From Pricia antarctica (lineage in GTDB: Bacteria; Bacteroidota; Bacteroidia; Flavobacteriales; Flavobacteriaceae): 64,000 bases of DNA. The stretch spans positions 62,001 to 126,000 of the forward strand of contig DRGL01000051.1 of the NCBI GenBank assembly GCA_011050085.1. The letters are read 5' to 3'. A program made the position numbers and the translations under genes. The notes beneath the pieces are model-generated. The model was not told where the DNA came from. It searched no databases and saw nothing but the letters and a program-made list of their open reading frames with translations. Of this stretch, positions 28,444-37,633 are shown in pieces (positions within the stretch are counted from its first letter, which is position 1; each line of letters opens with the position of its first letter).

Positions 28444-29712
28444 CTATTCGAATTTTATCGCTTTTACAGGTGTAATTTTCGTGATAATATACGACGGCAC
28501 CAATAGCATCAACAAACACAAAACTAAAACTCCAAGGTTCAAAAGGAGAATGGTAGCACCATCGATGTAAACGGGAACATAATCAATATAATACTCTTGA
28601 GGATTCGGAAATTTCATTACTTTATATTTGTCCTGTATCCATATCGCACCCAAACCGATAAGATTGCCCCAGAACAAACCGATTGCTATTAAATAGGACG
28701 CATTGTACAGAAATACTTTTCGTATACTCCAATTGGCCGAACCGAGTGCCTTTAAAATACCGATCATCTGGGTGCGCTCTAAAATCAGGACTAATAAAGC
28801 GGTAATCATATTAAAGCCGCTTACGATAATTACGATACCTATGATCAAGATGATATTAAAATCGAACAGGCCGATCCATTCGAAAATTTTATAATACTTA
28901 TCGATGATGGTTTGGGTATCTAAAGAAGAAAGGGTCTTTCCGTATATTTCTTTACTTTTTGCCTCGATATCGTCAAAGCTGTTTAAAAAGACTTCAAAAT
29001 TACCTACTTCATTTTTATTCCAATTGTTCATTCGCTGAATGTGGCGGATATCAGTGAAGAGATATAGCCCGTCAAATTCCTCAAAACCGCTGTCGTATAG
29101 TCCCGTAATGGTAAACTTACGCTGGTTGGGTAGTTGTAGTTGGTCGACATTCTCATCATTTGTATAGACATTGTCATCCTTGAGGAAAAAGGAAAAAAAC
29201 GAATCGCCTGTTTTTAGTTGCAAACGGTTTGCCATCAATCGCGACATGAGTACCTCATCGTTCAGTTTCCCTGAATACTCAGGCAGTCGCCCATCAACAA
29301 GATATTCCTGAAAGACTGTCCAGTTATAATCGCTACCGACCCCTTTGGCAATGATTCCCTCGAAGGTATCTTCGGTTCTGATAATTCCCCCTTTACTGGC
29401 CACGGCCTGAATATGGGCGATACCTTCGACCGATTTAAATTTTGGATAAAAATCTTGACGCAATGAAATTGGCAACACCGAAATTTCGGAGGCATTGTTG
29501 TCATAGTTTGAAATCTGGATATGCCCATTAAACGCGGCGACTTTCTCCCGAATCTTATATTTTAGCCCAACCCCCGTTGATATAGCCACAAGCATCATGA
29601 TAACACCCAAAGCGATGGCTGCGATGGCTATTTTTATTATCGGAGCGGATATACTAACTTTATGCGCTGCACCCTTGATTAGGCGCTTTGCCAAAAAATA
29701 TTCAAAATTCAA
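28444..29712 (-). CDS. FtsX/LolC-E-type ABC transporter permease
   Basis: 422 residues with four membrane segments: one near the N-terminus (IKIAIAAIALGVIMMLVAIS), a large periplasmic MacB-PCD-like domain (about 45-270), then three near the C-terminus (FNIILIIGIVIIVSGFNMIT, GLFWGNLIGLGAIWI, LLLNLGVLVLCLLML). The LERTQMIGILKALGSANWSI RKVFL segment is the coupling region of the LolC/E group, which extracts lipoproteins from the inner membrane. No ATPase gene is adjacent. The start appears to be TTG at 29712 and fits the family N-terminus (NFEYFLAKRL). It is 12 bases from the start of the divergent DUF1343 gene. Confidence 0.9.
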   Translation of the reverse strand: MNFEYFLAKRLIKGAAHKVSISAPIIKIAIAAIALGVIMMLVAISTGVGLKYKIREKVAAFNGHIQISNYDNNASEISVLPISLRQDFYPKFKSVEGIAHIQAVASKGGIIRTEDTFEGIIAKGVGSDYNWTVFQEYLVDGRLPEYSGKLNDEVLMSRLMANRLQLKTGDSFFSFFLKDDNVYTNDENVDQLQLPNQRKFTITGLYDSGFEEFDGLYLFTDIRHIQRMNNWNKNEVGNFEVFLNSFDDIEAKSKEIYGKTLSSLDTQTIIDKYYKIFEWIGLFDFNIILIIGIVIIVSGFNMITALLVLILERTQMIGILKALGSANWSIRKVFLYNASYLIAIGLFWGNLIGLGAIWIQDKYKVMKFPNPQEYYIDYVPVYIDGATILLLNLGVLVLCLLMLLVPSYIITKITPVKAIKFE

Positions 29713-29724
29713 TCCAAGGTATTT

Positions 29725-31152
29725 ATGGTGAATATAATTAGACTCAAAAGTACGTTTTTCATTTTGTTTCTGGCATTCTCTGCTTGTGGAAACCCTACTA
29801 AGTCACTCAATTCAGAGCCTAAAATAGTTATGGTTCAAACAGATTCGCTACTTCCCGAACCGGTAGTCGTTGCGGCCAACAGAACAACGACATATCTTCC
29901 GTTTCTCAAAGGGAAAAAGGTTGGCGTCGTGGCCAATCAGACTAGCGTGATTTTCAAAAAACCAATGGCAGGAATTTTGATGGATGAAGAAGCCGCTAGA
30001 AATACAAAATTACCAAGTGCTGAAACAGCGACCGAAAGTATTGTGGCTAAACCGAAAACCGAAGAGGCGATACAAAATGATCAAATCAATATTGGTAGAC
30101 CGTCGGGCAACCGGCAATTAACGACATCTGATGAGTTACTACCAATATATACGCACTTAGTTGATTCCCTACTTTCCTTGAATGTGGCCGTACAAAAAGT
30201 ATTCGCTCCCGAACATGGTTTTCGGGGTATGGCCGATGCTGGTGAAAAAGTTAAGGATGGCGTAGATGCAAAAACAAACCTAGCCTTGATTTCCCTTTAT
30301 GGGAAAAATCGAAAACCTACCGCCGAACAATTAGAAGGTTTAGATGTGGTTCTTTTTGATATACAAGATGTCGGCGTTCGTTTTTACACCTATATTGCAA
30401 CACTTCAATTGGTCATGGAGGCCTGTGCCGAAAATAATATACCCGTAATCGTTCTCGACAGGCCCAATCCGAATGCAAACTATGTTGACGGACCTGTTAT
30501 GGAAGCGGCACATACCGGTTTTTTGGGCATGACCCAGATTCCTTTGGTATACGGAATGACCATAGGTGAATATGCACGAATGATTAATGAAGAGGGATGG
30601 CTAGAAGGCAAAAGAAAAGCCAACCTGACTATTATTCCCATAGAAAATTGGAATCATGACACTGAATACCATTTACCCATACGGCCATCACCGAATCTAC
30701 CAAATGACACCTCCATAAGCCTTTATCCAAGCCTTGGCCTTTTCGAGGGCACAAACATCAATGCCGGACGTGGTACGGAATTTCAGTTTCAACGTTATGG
30801 GGCTTCTTTTTTAGATAGTACCCAATACAGTTTTACATATACTCCTATGCCAAATTTCGGATCTAAGTCCCCTAAGGAAGAAGGTAAAAAATGCTTTGGG
30901 AAAGACCTATCCGAAATGCCCAGAATGCAAGAAGTTTCAATGCAATGGATTATTGACGCCTATACCAATGCAGTCGATAAAAGCAAGGTTTTCAATACTA
31001 GTGGTTTTACCAAACACGCCGGTACCGAAAAACTTCAACAACAGATAGAAGCCGGTAAGACCGAGGAAGAAATTAAGGAAAGTTGGCAAGCAGATCTTGA
31101 AAAATTCAAGAAAATTCGGAGTAAATATTTGTTGTACGGCGAACAGTATTAG
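29725..31152 (+). CDS. DUF1343 lipoprotein, NamZ-like exo-N-acetylmuramidase family, with insertion
   Basis: 475 residues with a lipoprotein signal (lipobox FSAC, Cys21). The DUF1343 core includes KKVGVVANQTSV, FAPEHGFRGMADAGE, DVVLFDIQDVGVRFYTYIA, VLDRPNPN and FEGTNINAGRGTEFQFQRYG. The family (NamZ) removes N-acetylmuramic acid from peptidoglycan ends, so a role in cell-wall recycling is likely. Oddity: between NQTSVI (about 76) and THLVDSLL (about 143), which normally lie almost together, there are some 65 extra residues rich in Ala, Thr, Glu and Lys. The gene is divergent from the permease gene. Confidence 0.9.
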   Translation: MVNIIRLKSTFFILFLAFSACGNPTKSLNSEPKIVMVQTDSLLPEPVVVAANRTTTYLPFLKGKKVGVVANQTSVIFKKPMAGILMDEEAARNTKLPSAETATESIVAKPKTEEAIQNDQINIGRPSGNRQLTTSDELLPIYTHLVDSLLSLNVAVQKVFAPEHGFRGMADAGEKVKDGVDAKTNLALISLYGKNRKPTAEQLEGLDVVLFDIQDVGVRFYTYIATLQLVMEACAENNIPVIVLDRPNPNANYVDGPVMEAAHTGFLGMTQIPLVYGMTIGEYARMINEEGWLEGKRKANLTIIPIENWNHDTEYHLPIRPSPNLPNDTSISLYPSLGLFEGTNINAGRGTEFQFQRYGASFLDSTQYSFTYTPMPNFGSKSPKEEGKKCFGKDLSEMPRMQEVSMQWIIDAYTNAVDKSKVFNTSGFTKHAGTEKLQQQIEAGKTEEEIKESWQADLEKFKKIRSKYLLYGEQY

Positions 31153-31364
31153 ATAGTAAAGAACAACGAAATAGATGTAGAAAATCTTGGTTTCTATTGA
31201 AACTAAATGCATTTTATACAGCAATCAGCAAGCCCGAAAATAACCTCGATTATAGAATTCTTACCTAAATTTTTAACGTATCTCAACCTGATGTGATTGA
31301 AAATTATTTGTTACCGTGTGGTTTCTCATTATCTTTAAAGGACGGATGATAAGTTTCTGTCAAC

Positions 31365-31894
31365 ATGAATAAGATTAAACTTTTTCATACCCTCCTCTTT
31401 TTCTATACGGCGGTCTTTGGACAAAAATTACAAGAGTCTAAACTTAACTTAGACACGAATCTCGGTACAAAATTTTCGTAATACCAAATACAATTTCCGA
31501 CTGGTCCACAAGGAGAAACGTATTTCAACGTCGCAGCAGCGTATAAAATTTCTGATAATTCAGTGTACGTTTAGAGAATTTCTATGCGAAGTTTGGAACC
31601 CATCAATAAATTACTACCTCATACTTGTTCAAGTGGTAGGTAAAAGAAAAATTATATCTATTCGCCGGGGCTGAAAGTAATATGGATACAAACCAATTCA
31701 CAGGAAAGCAAAAGCTTATCAGAACTAGCTTTAGGTTAGGTATAGGCTATGAGGTAAAGGAAAATCTATTGCTAGAATCAGGATTACATTCAGAAATCGG
31801 TGGTCGCACAGTGGACTCGTTCGGAGAGCCGGTTAAAGGTCATAATTCATTGTCACTTAGAGCTTGGTTCAAATCACGCAGGTTTAAAAAATAA
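31365..31894 (+). pseudogene. Decayed outer-membrane beta-barrel protein gene
   Basis: The signal peptide MNKIKLFHTLLFFYTAVFGQ is intact. In the same frame the protein is interrupted by TAA at 31479 and reads on as FPTGPQGETYFNVAAAYKIS to a TAG. A frameshift then continues as ENFYAKFGTHQ-stop-ITTSYLFKW-stop-VKEKLYLFAGAESN, and the last 70 residues (IGYEVKENLLLESGLHSEIG) form typical beta-barrel strands. With at least four stops and one frameshift it cannot make a full protein. The pieces suggest a small porin-like or OmpW-sized barrel of about 170 residues. Confidence 0.72.
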
Positions 31895-31924
31895 TATTAT
31901 ATTAAATACAAATATTTGTTAGCC

Positions 31925-32190
31925 TCACTCGATGGGATTTCAATTATAAAATCTTGGATGGTCTAAAGACTCATAATTCAATTCTTCACCAAAAACTCTA
32001 CTTTAAATATATTTTAAAACCCTTTTCGCTGTATCGCTCCCTTCAATACATACTAAAAAATTAAACTTTGAGTACTGTTTAGTAATAGATTGATACAGCC
32101 TGAATTTTGCAAAGCTTTAATTTAAAATTATTTCCGGGAATTAATCCAATTTCATCAGTATTTGAACCATTTTCGATATCGGTTAGTATG
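31925..32190 (-). other. Decayed coding fragments, family not recognised
   Basis: Reading the minus strand gives protein-like stretches broken by stops: NGSNTDEIGLIPGNNFKLKL, then in another frame SITKQYSKFNFLVCIEGSDT AKRVLKYI-stop-SRVFGEELNYESLDHPRFYN-stop-NPIE-stop. Composition looks like former coding sequence rather than random AT-rich DNA, but I cannot name the family. Confidence 0.4.
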
Positions 32191-32228
32191 CAGTAGACCT
32201 AATTTAGCAAAAGTTTTAGCTAGTAGTT

Positions 32229-32369
32229 ATGATACAACGATTGAAAAGAGTGGTTTTGGGTAGTGAATACAGACAAAGCGATGAACTTTTATCCATTCTT
32301 TTAACCTCGCTTCTTTTCTTCGTACTTGCCTTATTTTTAGTAATGCTGTATCTCTACATGACATCCTAA
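32229..32369 (+). CDS. Possible 46-residue membrane micro-protein
   Basis: ATG-initiated frame: a basic N-terminus (MIQRLKRVVLGSEYRQSDEL) followed by one long hydrophobic segment (LSILLTSLLFFVLALFLVML) and a short end (YLYMTS). It follows the positive-inside rule and is intact amid otherwise decayed sequence, which favours a real gene. No known family. Confidence 0.4.
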   Translation: MIQRLKRVVLGSEYRQSDELLSILLTSLLFFVLALFLVMLYLYMTS

Positions 32370-32767
32370 ATTTTTAATGATTTGAATGTAAATCCATTTT
32401 GGTTAAAACACATTGACTAGTCTATTACACTGTAATCCCAGTCAATCATGGTATATCAAAATACCCTCAATCTATTCTAACGAATTAGAATAACAACATA
32501 GCGAATTTGAATATGTAAGACCTAGTAATTAACTTAGGTCATAGTAACTTATTGATTGTTAATTTACTATAATTCCATAGCAGCAACCGAAATTTTAGGA
32601 TTATATGTTCGAATTTAGCCTTCTGATCCCCCGGTGTCATTGTCCCTAAAATGCTGTTAGTCTTATTGGATATAATAGTGATGAAAATGATTTTAACGTA
32701 CAGGATTAATCTTACATCGCGGATATATACAAAACCAGTTGTTGCTGAGGGGGAAAAAGATCATGTT

Positions 32768-32974
32768 CTAAAATTCTTGCTTGCCAAATTCGCTTTCGAT
32801 AAACTTTGAAACATCATTATTTCTATCAAAAGTGTACCCTAAATTCAGCAGAATAACATCAACCTAGTACACATAATTGGTATTTGTAAAAAATGATTCT
32901 TGGCTAAAAGTCGTAATCCACTGGTTGTTGGTTTTTAATAAACCCAGCTCATGTACCGAAAATTCTTTGGACAT
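32768..32974 (-). pseudogene. C-terminal remnant of a TonB-dependent/outer-membrane receptor gene
   Basis: A minus-strand frame reads LLKTNNQWITTFSQESFFTN TNYVY-stop-VDVILLNLGYTFDRNND VSKFIESEFGKQEF-stop. A final ILLNLGYTF strand followed by a short charged linker and a terminal FGKQEF end is characteristic of a bacteroidete outer-membrane beta-barrel receptor. It has an internal stop. Upstream on the same strand (to about 33700) I cannot follow an open frame, so the rest has decayed or been deleted. Confidence 0.62.
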
Positions 32975-33704
32975 CAGGTATCGCTCCAACCATTAAAAAA
33001 TTACCATTAATGATAATCATATCGAAAATTCGCAAATTGATGCGTATCCTTTATTTATTTGCTTTACCTATTTAGGCATAATAAACAAATCTATTGCTCA
33101 TTGACATACATCAAATTCAATGTAGGGTAATTCGCTTTCTAGACTATTCTAGGAATTTTTAATGTATTCAAGAAAGCTTACAACCAACGCATCGCCTAAC
33201 CGTAAGGAATGTTCGACTTATAGGTAAGTGCAATTTCTGAGTTTGGTATTGCTGGGAAGACTCACATATTCTTTTTCATATATTTATAGACTCATTGCAG
33301 TATTGCTTCCTATTCATTACCCACTATATTATTTCATGCCTAAAACGTCCGTGCTCAACTCACAATCCGAGCTTTTACTTCGTGTTTAATAATGAAACCA
33401 TCCTATAATTCAACCATGAAACGAGGTATGTTCTTAGTTCCATTAGCTATGGGAAATTCTGAATACGTTGTAAATAGCAAGGATATGAAGTGGAATTAAA
33501 CCTGAATTTTAAACTAGTAAAAAATCAGATTTTTAAAATTATAGTAATTGAGTGGAAAATTTGCCAAGACAAACGCTAGACCAATAGCAGTTTCTCGAAT
33601 ACATACCCAAGCAAATTTTATGAAAATCAGACACTTGAAATAAAGCTAAGCCATGTAATGATAAGTGAGACATAATCGCGTTAACCTACACGCGAAAAAT
33701 GTAT
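32975..33704. other. Gene-free, AT-rich, probably decayed stretch
   Basis: No reading frame longer than about 40 codons looks coding on either strand. Short minus-strand pieces such as SEIALTYKSNIPYG and FLNTLKIPRIV look like former beta-barrel coding sequence belonging to the remnant to its left, but the stops are too dense to reconstruct it. Confidence 0.4.
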
Positions 33705-34532
33705 TTAGGATCCTGTGGGTTTCCTATAGCTATGAAATGGTTGTTTAAGAAGTTTTTTTAAATTACCATTATCCACGGCATCTGGAAAAGTATCAACGCC
33801 ATATACGATATTTTCCCGGTCATATGCCATGTACGTTCCGAGCAGACGATCCCAAATAGAAAAGATATTCCCATAGTTTGAATCTGTATAGGGCAGTACG
33901 TAATGATGGTGCACTTTATGCATATCTGGCGACACAATGAACCAACTTAGGGCTTTGTCAACCCTTTTCGGCAATTTAATATTGGCGTGACTAAACTGTG
34001 TAGCTACCAAAGACAGCGATTGATATAGAAAAACAATACCAATAGGGGTTCCGACAATTACAACTCCCATTAACGTAAACGCAAAACGGATTACGCTTTC
34101 CAATGGATGATGACGGTTTGCCGTGGTCGTATCAACATGATGATCGGTGTGGTGTACGAGATGAATCATCCATAAAGGCTTTACGTTGTGCTCTACGTAA
34201 TGTGCGAGATAAGCTCCAAAAAAATCCAATAAAAGAACTCCAAGAACAACATAAAGCCAAAGCGGCATTTCAGGAAGCCAGTTGATAAAACCGAAATTGT
34301 TGACGGCAGTCCAGTCAGCCGTTTTCAGCAATAGAAAAGCTAATCCCAAATTCACCAGTATAGTGGTAAACGTAAAAAATAGGTTGGGTAGCGCATGCTT
34401 CCATTTTTTGTACGAAAATGCGAATAGTGGTATGGCGCCTTCCAAAATCCAAAAGAAACTGATTCCACCAACTAAAATCAACGACCGGTGCAGTGAAGGT
34501 ATGGTCTCGAAATAGGTAATGATAGTTTCCAT
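33705..34532 (-). CDS. Sterol desaturase/fatty-acid hydroxylase family membrane protein
   Basis: 275 residues with four or five membrane segments. The histidine clusters of the diiron fatty-acid hydroxylase superfamily are present: HYVEH at 111-115, HLVHHTDHH at 124-132 and HKVHHH at 205-210, in a YTDSNYGNIFSIWDRLLGTY context. Such enzymes hydroxylate or desaturate lipids; the real substrate here (fatty acid, carotenoid or hopanoid-like) cannot be told. It lies 74 bases before the YkgJ-type gene in the same direction. Confidence 0.9.
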   Translation of the reverse strand: METIITYFETIPSLHRSLILVGGISFFWILEGAIPLFAFSYKKWKHALPNLFFTFTTILVNLGLAFLLLKTADWTAVNNFGFINWLPEMPLWLYVVLGVLLLDFFGAYLAHYVEHNVKPLWMIHLVHHTDHHVDTTTANRHHPLESVIRFAFTLMGVVIVGTPIGIVFLYQSLSLVATQFSHANIKLPKRVDKALSWFIVSPDMHKVHHHYVLPYTDSNYGNIFSIWDRLLGTYMAYDRENIVYGVDTFPDAVDNGNLKKLLKQPFHSYRKPTGS

Positions 34533-34605
34533 TGGCTTTACAGTAAGATTCCATCCTAAAGATACAAAATCAAGCCAAAAAAAGTATGCCGAGCACCATA
34601 GGGAA

Positions 34606-35118
34606 TTACTGTTTACTGCGACTGTTCGTATCGATTCGTTCTTTCATCGCCTCAACAATATTATATGCGGCAGGACATACCCCCACGTTCTTAAGGGTCA
34701 AATGCGATATTTGCTGGAATTTTTTCCGGTCAGTATGGGGAAATTCACGGCAGGCTTTGGGACGAACCTCGTAAATAGAACAGTAATTATCATCCCCCAA
34801 AAATGTACAAGGTACCTGTTGAAGCACATAATCATTGTCTTCGTCGATGCGTAGATGCTGTGCTATGAACGCCTTTGGTTTTTGTCGAAAATGCTTTGCA
34901 ATACGCTCTATATCGGCGTTGGTGAATAATGGGCCCGTAGTTTTACAGCAATTGGCGCAGGTGAGGCAATCGGTACGTTCAAACTCGGCATCATGCAGCT
35001 CTTGCATTATATAATCCAAGTTTTTGGGCGGTTTCCGCTTGAGGTTTTTAAAGAACTTTTTGTTCTCTGCGAGTTTTTCTCCGGCTTTTTTGGGGAGCTG
35101 CTTTAGTATTTCTTCCAT
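34606..35118 (-). CDS. YkgJ-type cysteine-cluster protein
   Basis: 170 residues from the ATG at 35118 (the longer frame adds 26 poorly matching residues). The cluster CLTCANCC (Cys51, 54, 57, 58) and the later PCTFL, YCSIYEVRPKACREFP and VGVCPAAYN segments match the YkgJ/CxxCxxCC family thought to bind zinc or an iron-sulfur cluster. Biochemical role is unknown. It is divergent from a methyltransferase gene, with about 160 bases between the starts. Confidence 0.85.
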   Translation of the reverse strand: MEEILKQLPKKAGEKLAENKKFFKNLKRKPPKNLDYIMQELHDAEFERTDCLTCANCCKTTGPLFTNADIERIAKHFRQKPKAFIAQHLRIDEDNDYVLQQVPCTFLGDDNYCSIYEVRPKACREFPHTDRKKFQQISHLTLKNVGVCPAAYNIVEAMKERIDTNSRSKQ

Positions 35119-35275
35119 CCTATAAAATCCATCCAAAAGTAAACAAGAAAAATCAAGGGGAGAAATAGGGTGTATCAGATACAAATTTTTCATCACTACT
35201 GATCTAGTATAACGCCATTAAAGTTCTCTATCCGTAATTTTTGGTATTGCCGCTAATTGTCGAATTTTGCCAGGT

Positions 35276-35977
35276 ATGGAAGACATCCTGGGAAACGCGG
35301 TATTGGAGTATCAAAACGGAGTCTATTCGGAGGATATTCTTACCTTCTCATCTTTGGATGAAGAGGATAACATTCCCCTCCCCTACCTTTTCCGTGATTT
35401 TAAAGGGATGCCGTCTTTAGAGCAAAAAGCACTGGCACGTTGTACTGGAAGTATACTCGACATTGGATGTGGTGCAGGAAGCCACAGTCTTTACCTCCAA
35501 GAAGAAGGATACGATGTAACGGCCCTCGACAGCTCGAAAGGAGCCATTGAAACCTGTAGGTTACGGGGTATCGAAAAAAGGGTGCTTACCGATATTATGA
35601 ATTACAAAAATTTAAGGTTCGATACACTGTTGATGCTCATGAACGGTATCGGTATAGTTGGCAAACTTGAAAATTTAGGCCCATTTTTGACCCATTTAAA
35701 AACTCTTTTAAAGCCCAAAGGGCAAATTTTATTGGATTCTAGTGATATTATCTACATGTTCGATGAGGATGAAGATGGTGGCCGTTGGGTTCCCGATACG
35801 GACAGCTACTATGGCGAGGTAGCCTTTACAATGCAGTATAAAAGCCTAATAAGTGAACCTTTTAACTGGCTATATATCGATTATGCTACCTTAGAAAAGA
35901 TGGCAAAAATGAATGGTTTACAATGTGAACGTATTGTAAATGGCGAGCACTATGATTATTTGGCCCGATTGTGGTAA
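35276..35977 (+). CDS. Class I SAM-dependent methyltransferase
   Basis: 233 residues from ATG 35276 (an upstream in-frame TTG at 35267 is possible). SAM-binding motif I is SILDIGCGAGSHSLYL, followed by YDVTALDSSKGAIETC (motif II). The motif IV region reads LLMLMNGIGIVGKL, and the end is LQCERIVNGEHYDYLARL. The target is not evident; the nearest relatives are small metabolite methyltransferases of unknown role. The start context AGGTATGG lies 157 bases from the divergent YkgJ-type start. Confidence 0.85.
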   Translation: MEDILGNAVLEYQNGVYSEDILTFSSLDEEDNIPLPYLFRDFKGMPSLEQKALARCTGSILDIGCGAGSHSLYLQEEGYDVTALDSSKGAIETCRLRGIEKRVLTDIMNYKNLRFDTLLMLMNGIGIVGKLENLGPFLTHLKTLLKPKGQILLDSSDIIYMFDEDEDGGRWVPDTDSYYGEVAFTMQYKSLISEPFNWLYIDYATLEKMAKMNGLQCERIVNGEHYDYLARLW

Positions 35978-36049
35978 ACTATTTATTTGATTATATCGTA
36001 CATACGGTCATCCCATCTTTTACGTTATTATTAAAGAAAACAGATTCAT

Positions 36050-36985
36050 ATGAAAAGGAAAAACTTCCCCTTATTTTATCTTTTAGGCTTGCTATTTATA
36101 TTTGGATGCTCAACGGATTCTGACACTGAAACCCCGGTAAGCCCAGAAATCCCCGAGGTTGTCGATAAGGTTCCCAATAGGCAGGGGACCGGAGACTCGG
36201 CAGTAGACCTACTTACCAACGACAATTTTTCCGATTTACGTGTCGAAATCGCTTATGTGACCGGTTTTAGACCTACTCAAGAGGCCATGGACGCCTTTGT
36301 GGCATATCTGAAAGAGCGTACTTTCAAAGAAAATATTGAACTTCTCTACACCGAACTTGATTCCCCTGATGAGGAAAATCTGACTTTGGATGAAATCGAT
36401 GATCTAGAAGAAAAAAACAGAACGGTCTATAATGACGGTGAAATCTTGGGCATTTACATTTATTTTTCGGATGCGCCGGCTGAAGAGGACGACGAAGATG
36501 CGGGTCTGGTTACCCTAGGTGCTGTCTATCGAAATACTTCGATGATTATCCACGAGGCCACCGTGAGAAAGCTGGCTGGTCAAAGTATTTTTATTTCGGA
36601 TGCCGACGTTGAGAGTTCTACCCTTAATCATGAATTCGGGCATCTCTTCGGATTGGTTAATTTGGGGATTACACCCATAAACGACCATGAAGGTGTGCTA
36701 AAAGATGAAACGGGCGAACCTATTTTAGATGACCAGGGAAATACTTCGGGCAATAGTCATTGCGATGTGGCTGGATGTCTTATGAATGCCGAACTAACTT
36801 TTGGAAACGGAACGGGCAAAAATGCGGCACTAACGGCCAAAAACGAAACGGGATTGACTGCCGTATGCCGATTGAGCGGCCGAAGTGTACTTAACATGCT
36901 ATCTTCAAAATCGGCCAAAGGAGGCGCTGCCCCGGGCCTTGACAGCGAATGTATTCTTGATCTGCAGACCAACGGGGGAAGGTAA
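36050..36985 (+). CDS. Membrane-anchored zinc metalloprotease (lipoprotein)
   Basis: 311 residues. The lipobox FIFGC (Cys20) predicts a lipoprotein. The zinc motif HEFGHLFGLVN begins at residue 194, and a downstream GNSHCDVAGCLMNAEL segment contains the methionine-turn-like CLMNA seen in bacteroidete membrane metalloproteases (metzincin style). The prodomain-like region (30-190) is acidic. Its stop codon directly abuts the stop codon of the convergent queE gene. Likely located on the cell surface or in the periplasm. Confidence 0.8.
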   Translation: MKRKNFPLFYLLGLLFIFGCSTDSDTETPVSPEIPEVVDKVPNRQGTGDSAVDLLTNDNFSDLRVEIAYVTGFRPTQEAMDAFVAYLKERTFKENIELLYTELDSPDEENLTLDEIDDLEEKNRTVYNDGEILGIYIYFSDAPAEEDDEDAGLVTLGAVYRNTSMIIHEATVRKLAGQSIFISDADVESSTLNHEFGHLFGLVNLGITPINDHEGVLKDETGEPILDDQGNTSGNSHCDVAGCLMNAELTFGNGTGKNAALTAKNETGLTAVCRLSGRSVLNMLSSKSAKGGAAPGLDSECILDLQTNGGR

Positions 36986-37633
36986 TTAAGGTATATTTAA
37001 ATATTTATGGGTTTGCAGCGATACCTTCCATTTGGGGTTAGCCATCACATAATCGACTATCATCGGTGTAACTTTATCGCGGACGCTCCATTCGGGCTGC
37101 AAATATAAAATGCAATTCTTGTTCGTTTTGGCAGCTTCCTGTTCCGCAAAAACTAAATCGTGTTTGTTATAGACGATAACCTTTAACTCATGCGCCTCTT
37201 CATATATCGGGCCAGTTGGAAGTTTGTTCTTTTTGGGGGAAAGGCATATCCAATCCCAAATTCCGGTCAATGGATAGGCACCCGAAGTTTCGATATGAAT
37301 ATTTAGGTTCTTGGCTTTTAGCGCTTCCGTCAATGGCAGCATATCCCACATTAGCGGCTCCCCTCCCGTAATGACTATGGTATCGGAATACTTTGCCGCA
37401 TTGTCGACAATCTTTTGAATCTCGGTCGGCGGATGGGTCTCTGCATTCCAGCTTTCCTTTACGTCGCACCAATGGCAGCCCACATCGCAGCCACCCAACC
37501 TAATGAAATAAGCGGCTGTACCTTTGTGGAAACCCTCACCCTGAATTGTATAAAATTCTTCCATCAAGGGCAACAACAACCCCTGCGCTACCAAAGCGGA
37601 CACATTATCCTTTGCTAATTCACTTTCTACCAT
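36986..37633 (-). CDS. queE: 7-carboxy-7-deazaguanine synthase (QueE)
   Basis: 215 residues from the ATG at 37633; the frame extends 12 residues further upstream. This radical SAM enzyme converts 6-carboxytetrahydropterin to 7-carboxy-7-deazaguanine in queuosine biosynthesis. The iron-sulfur cysteines are Cys49, 53 and 56 (GGCDVGCHWCD). The opening PLMEEFYTIQGEGFHKGTAA YFIRLGG, the ITGGEPLMWDML segment and the closing WKVSLQTHKYLNIP are family hallmarks. No other queuosine gene is in the window. Confidence 0.93.
   Translation of the reverse strand: MVESELAKDNVSALVAQGLLLPLMEEFYTIQGEGFHKGTAAYFIRLGGCDVGCHWCDVKESWNAETHPPTEIQKIVDNAAKYSDTIVITGGEPLMWDMLPLTEALKAKNLNIHIETSGAYPLTGIWDWICLSPKKNKLPTGPIYEEAHELKVIVYNKHDLVFAEQEAAKTNKNCILYLQPEWSVRDKVTPMIVDYVMANPKWKVSLQTHKYLNIP

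Noticed and set aside
32651-32812. 53-codon plus-strand frame (MLLVLLDIIVMKM..)
   Set aside because: It overlaps the receptor remnant on the other strand, and its composition looks like shadow sequence.
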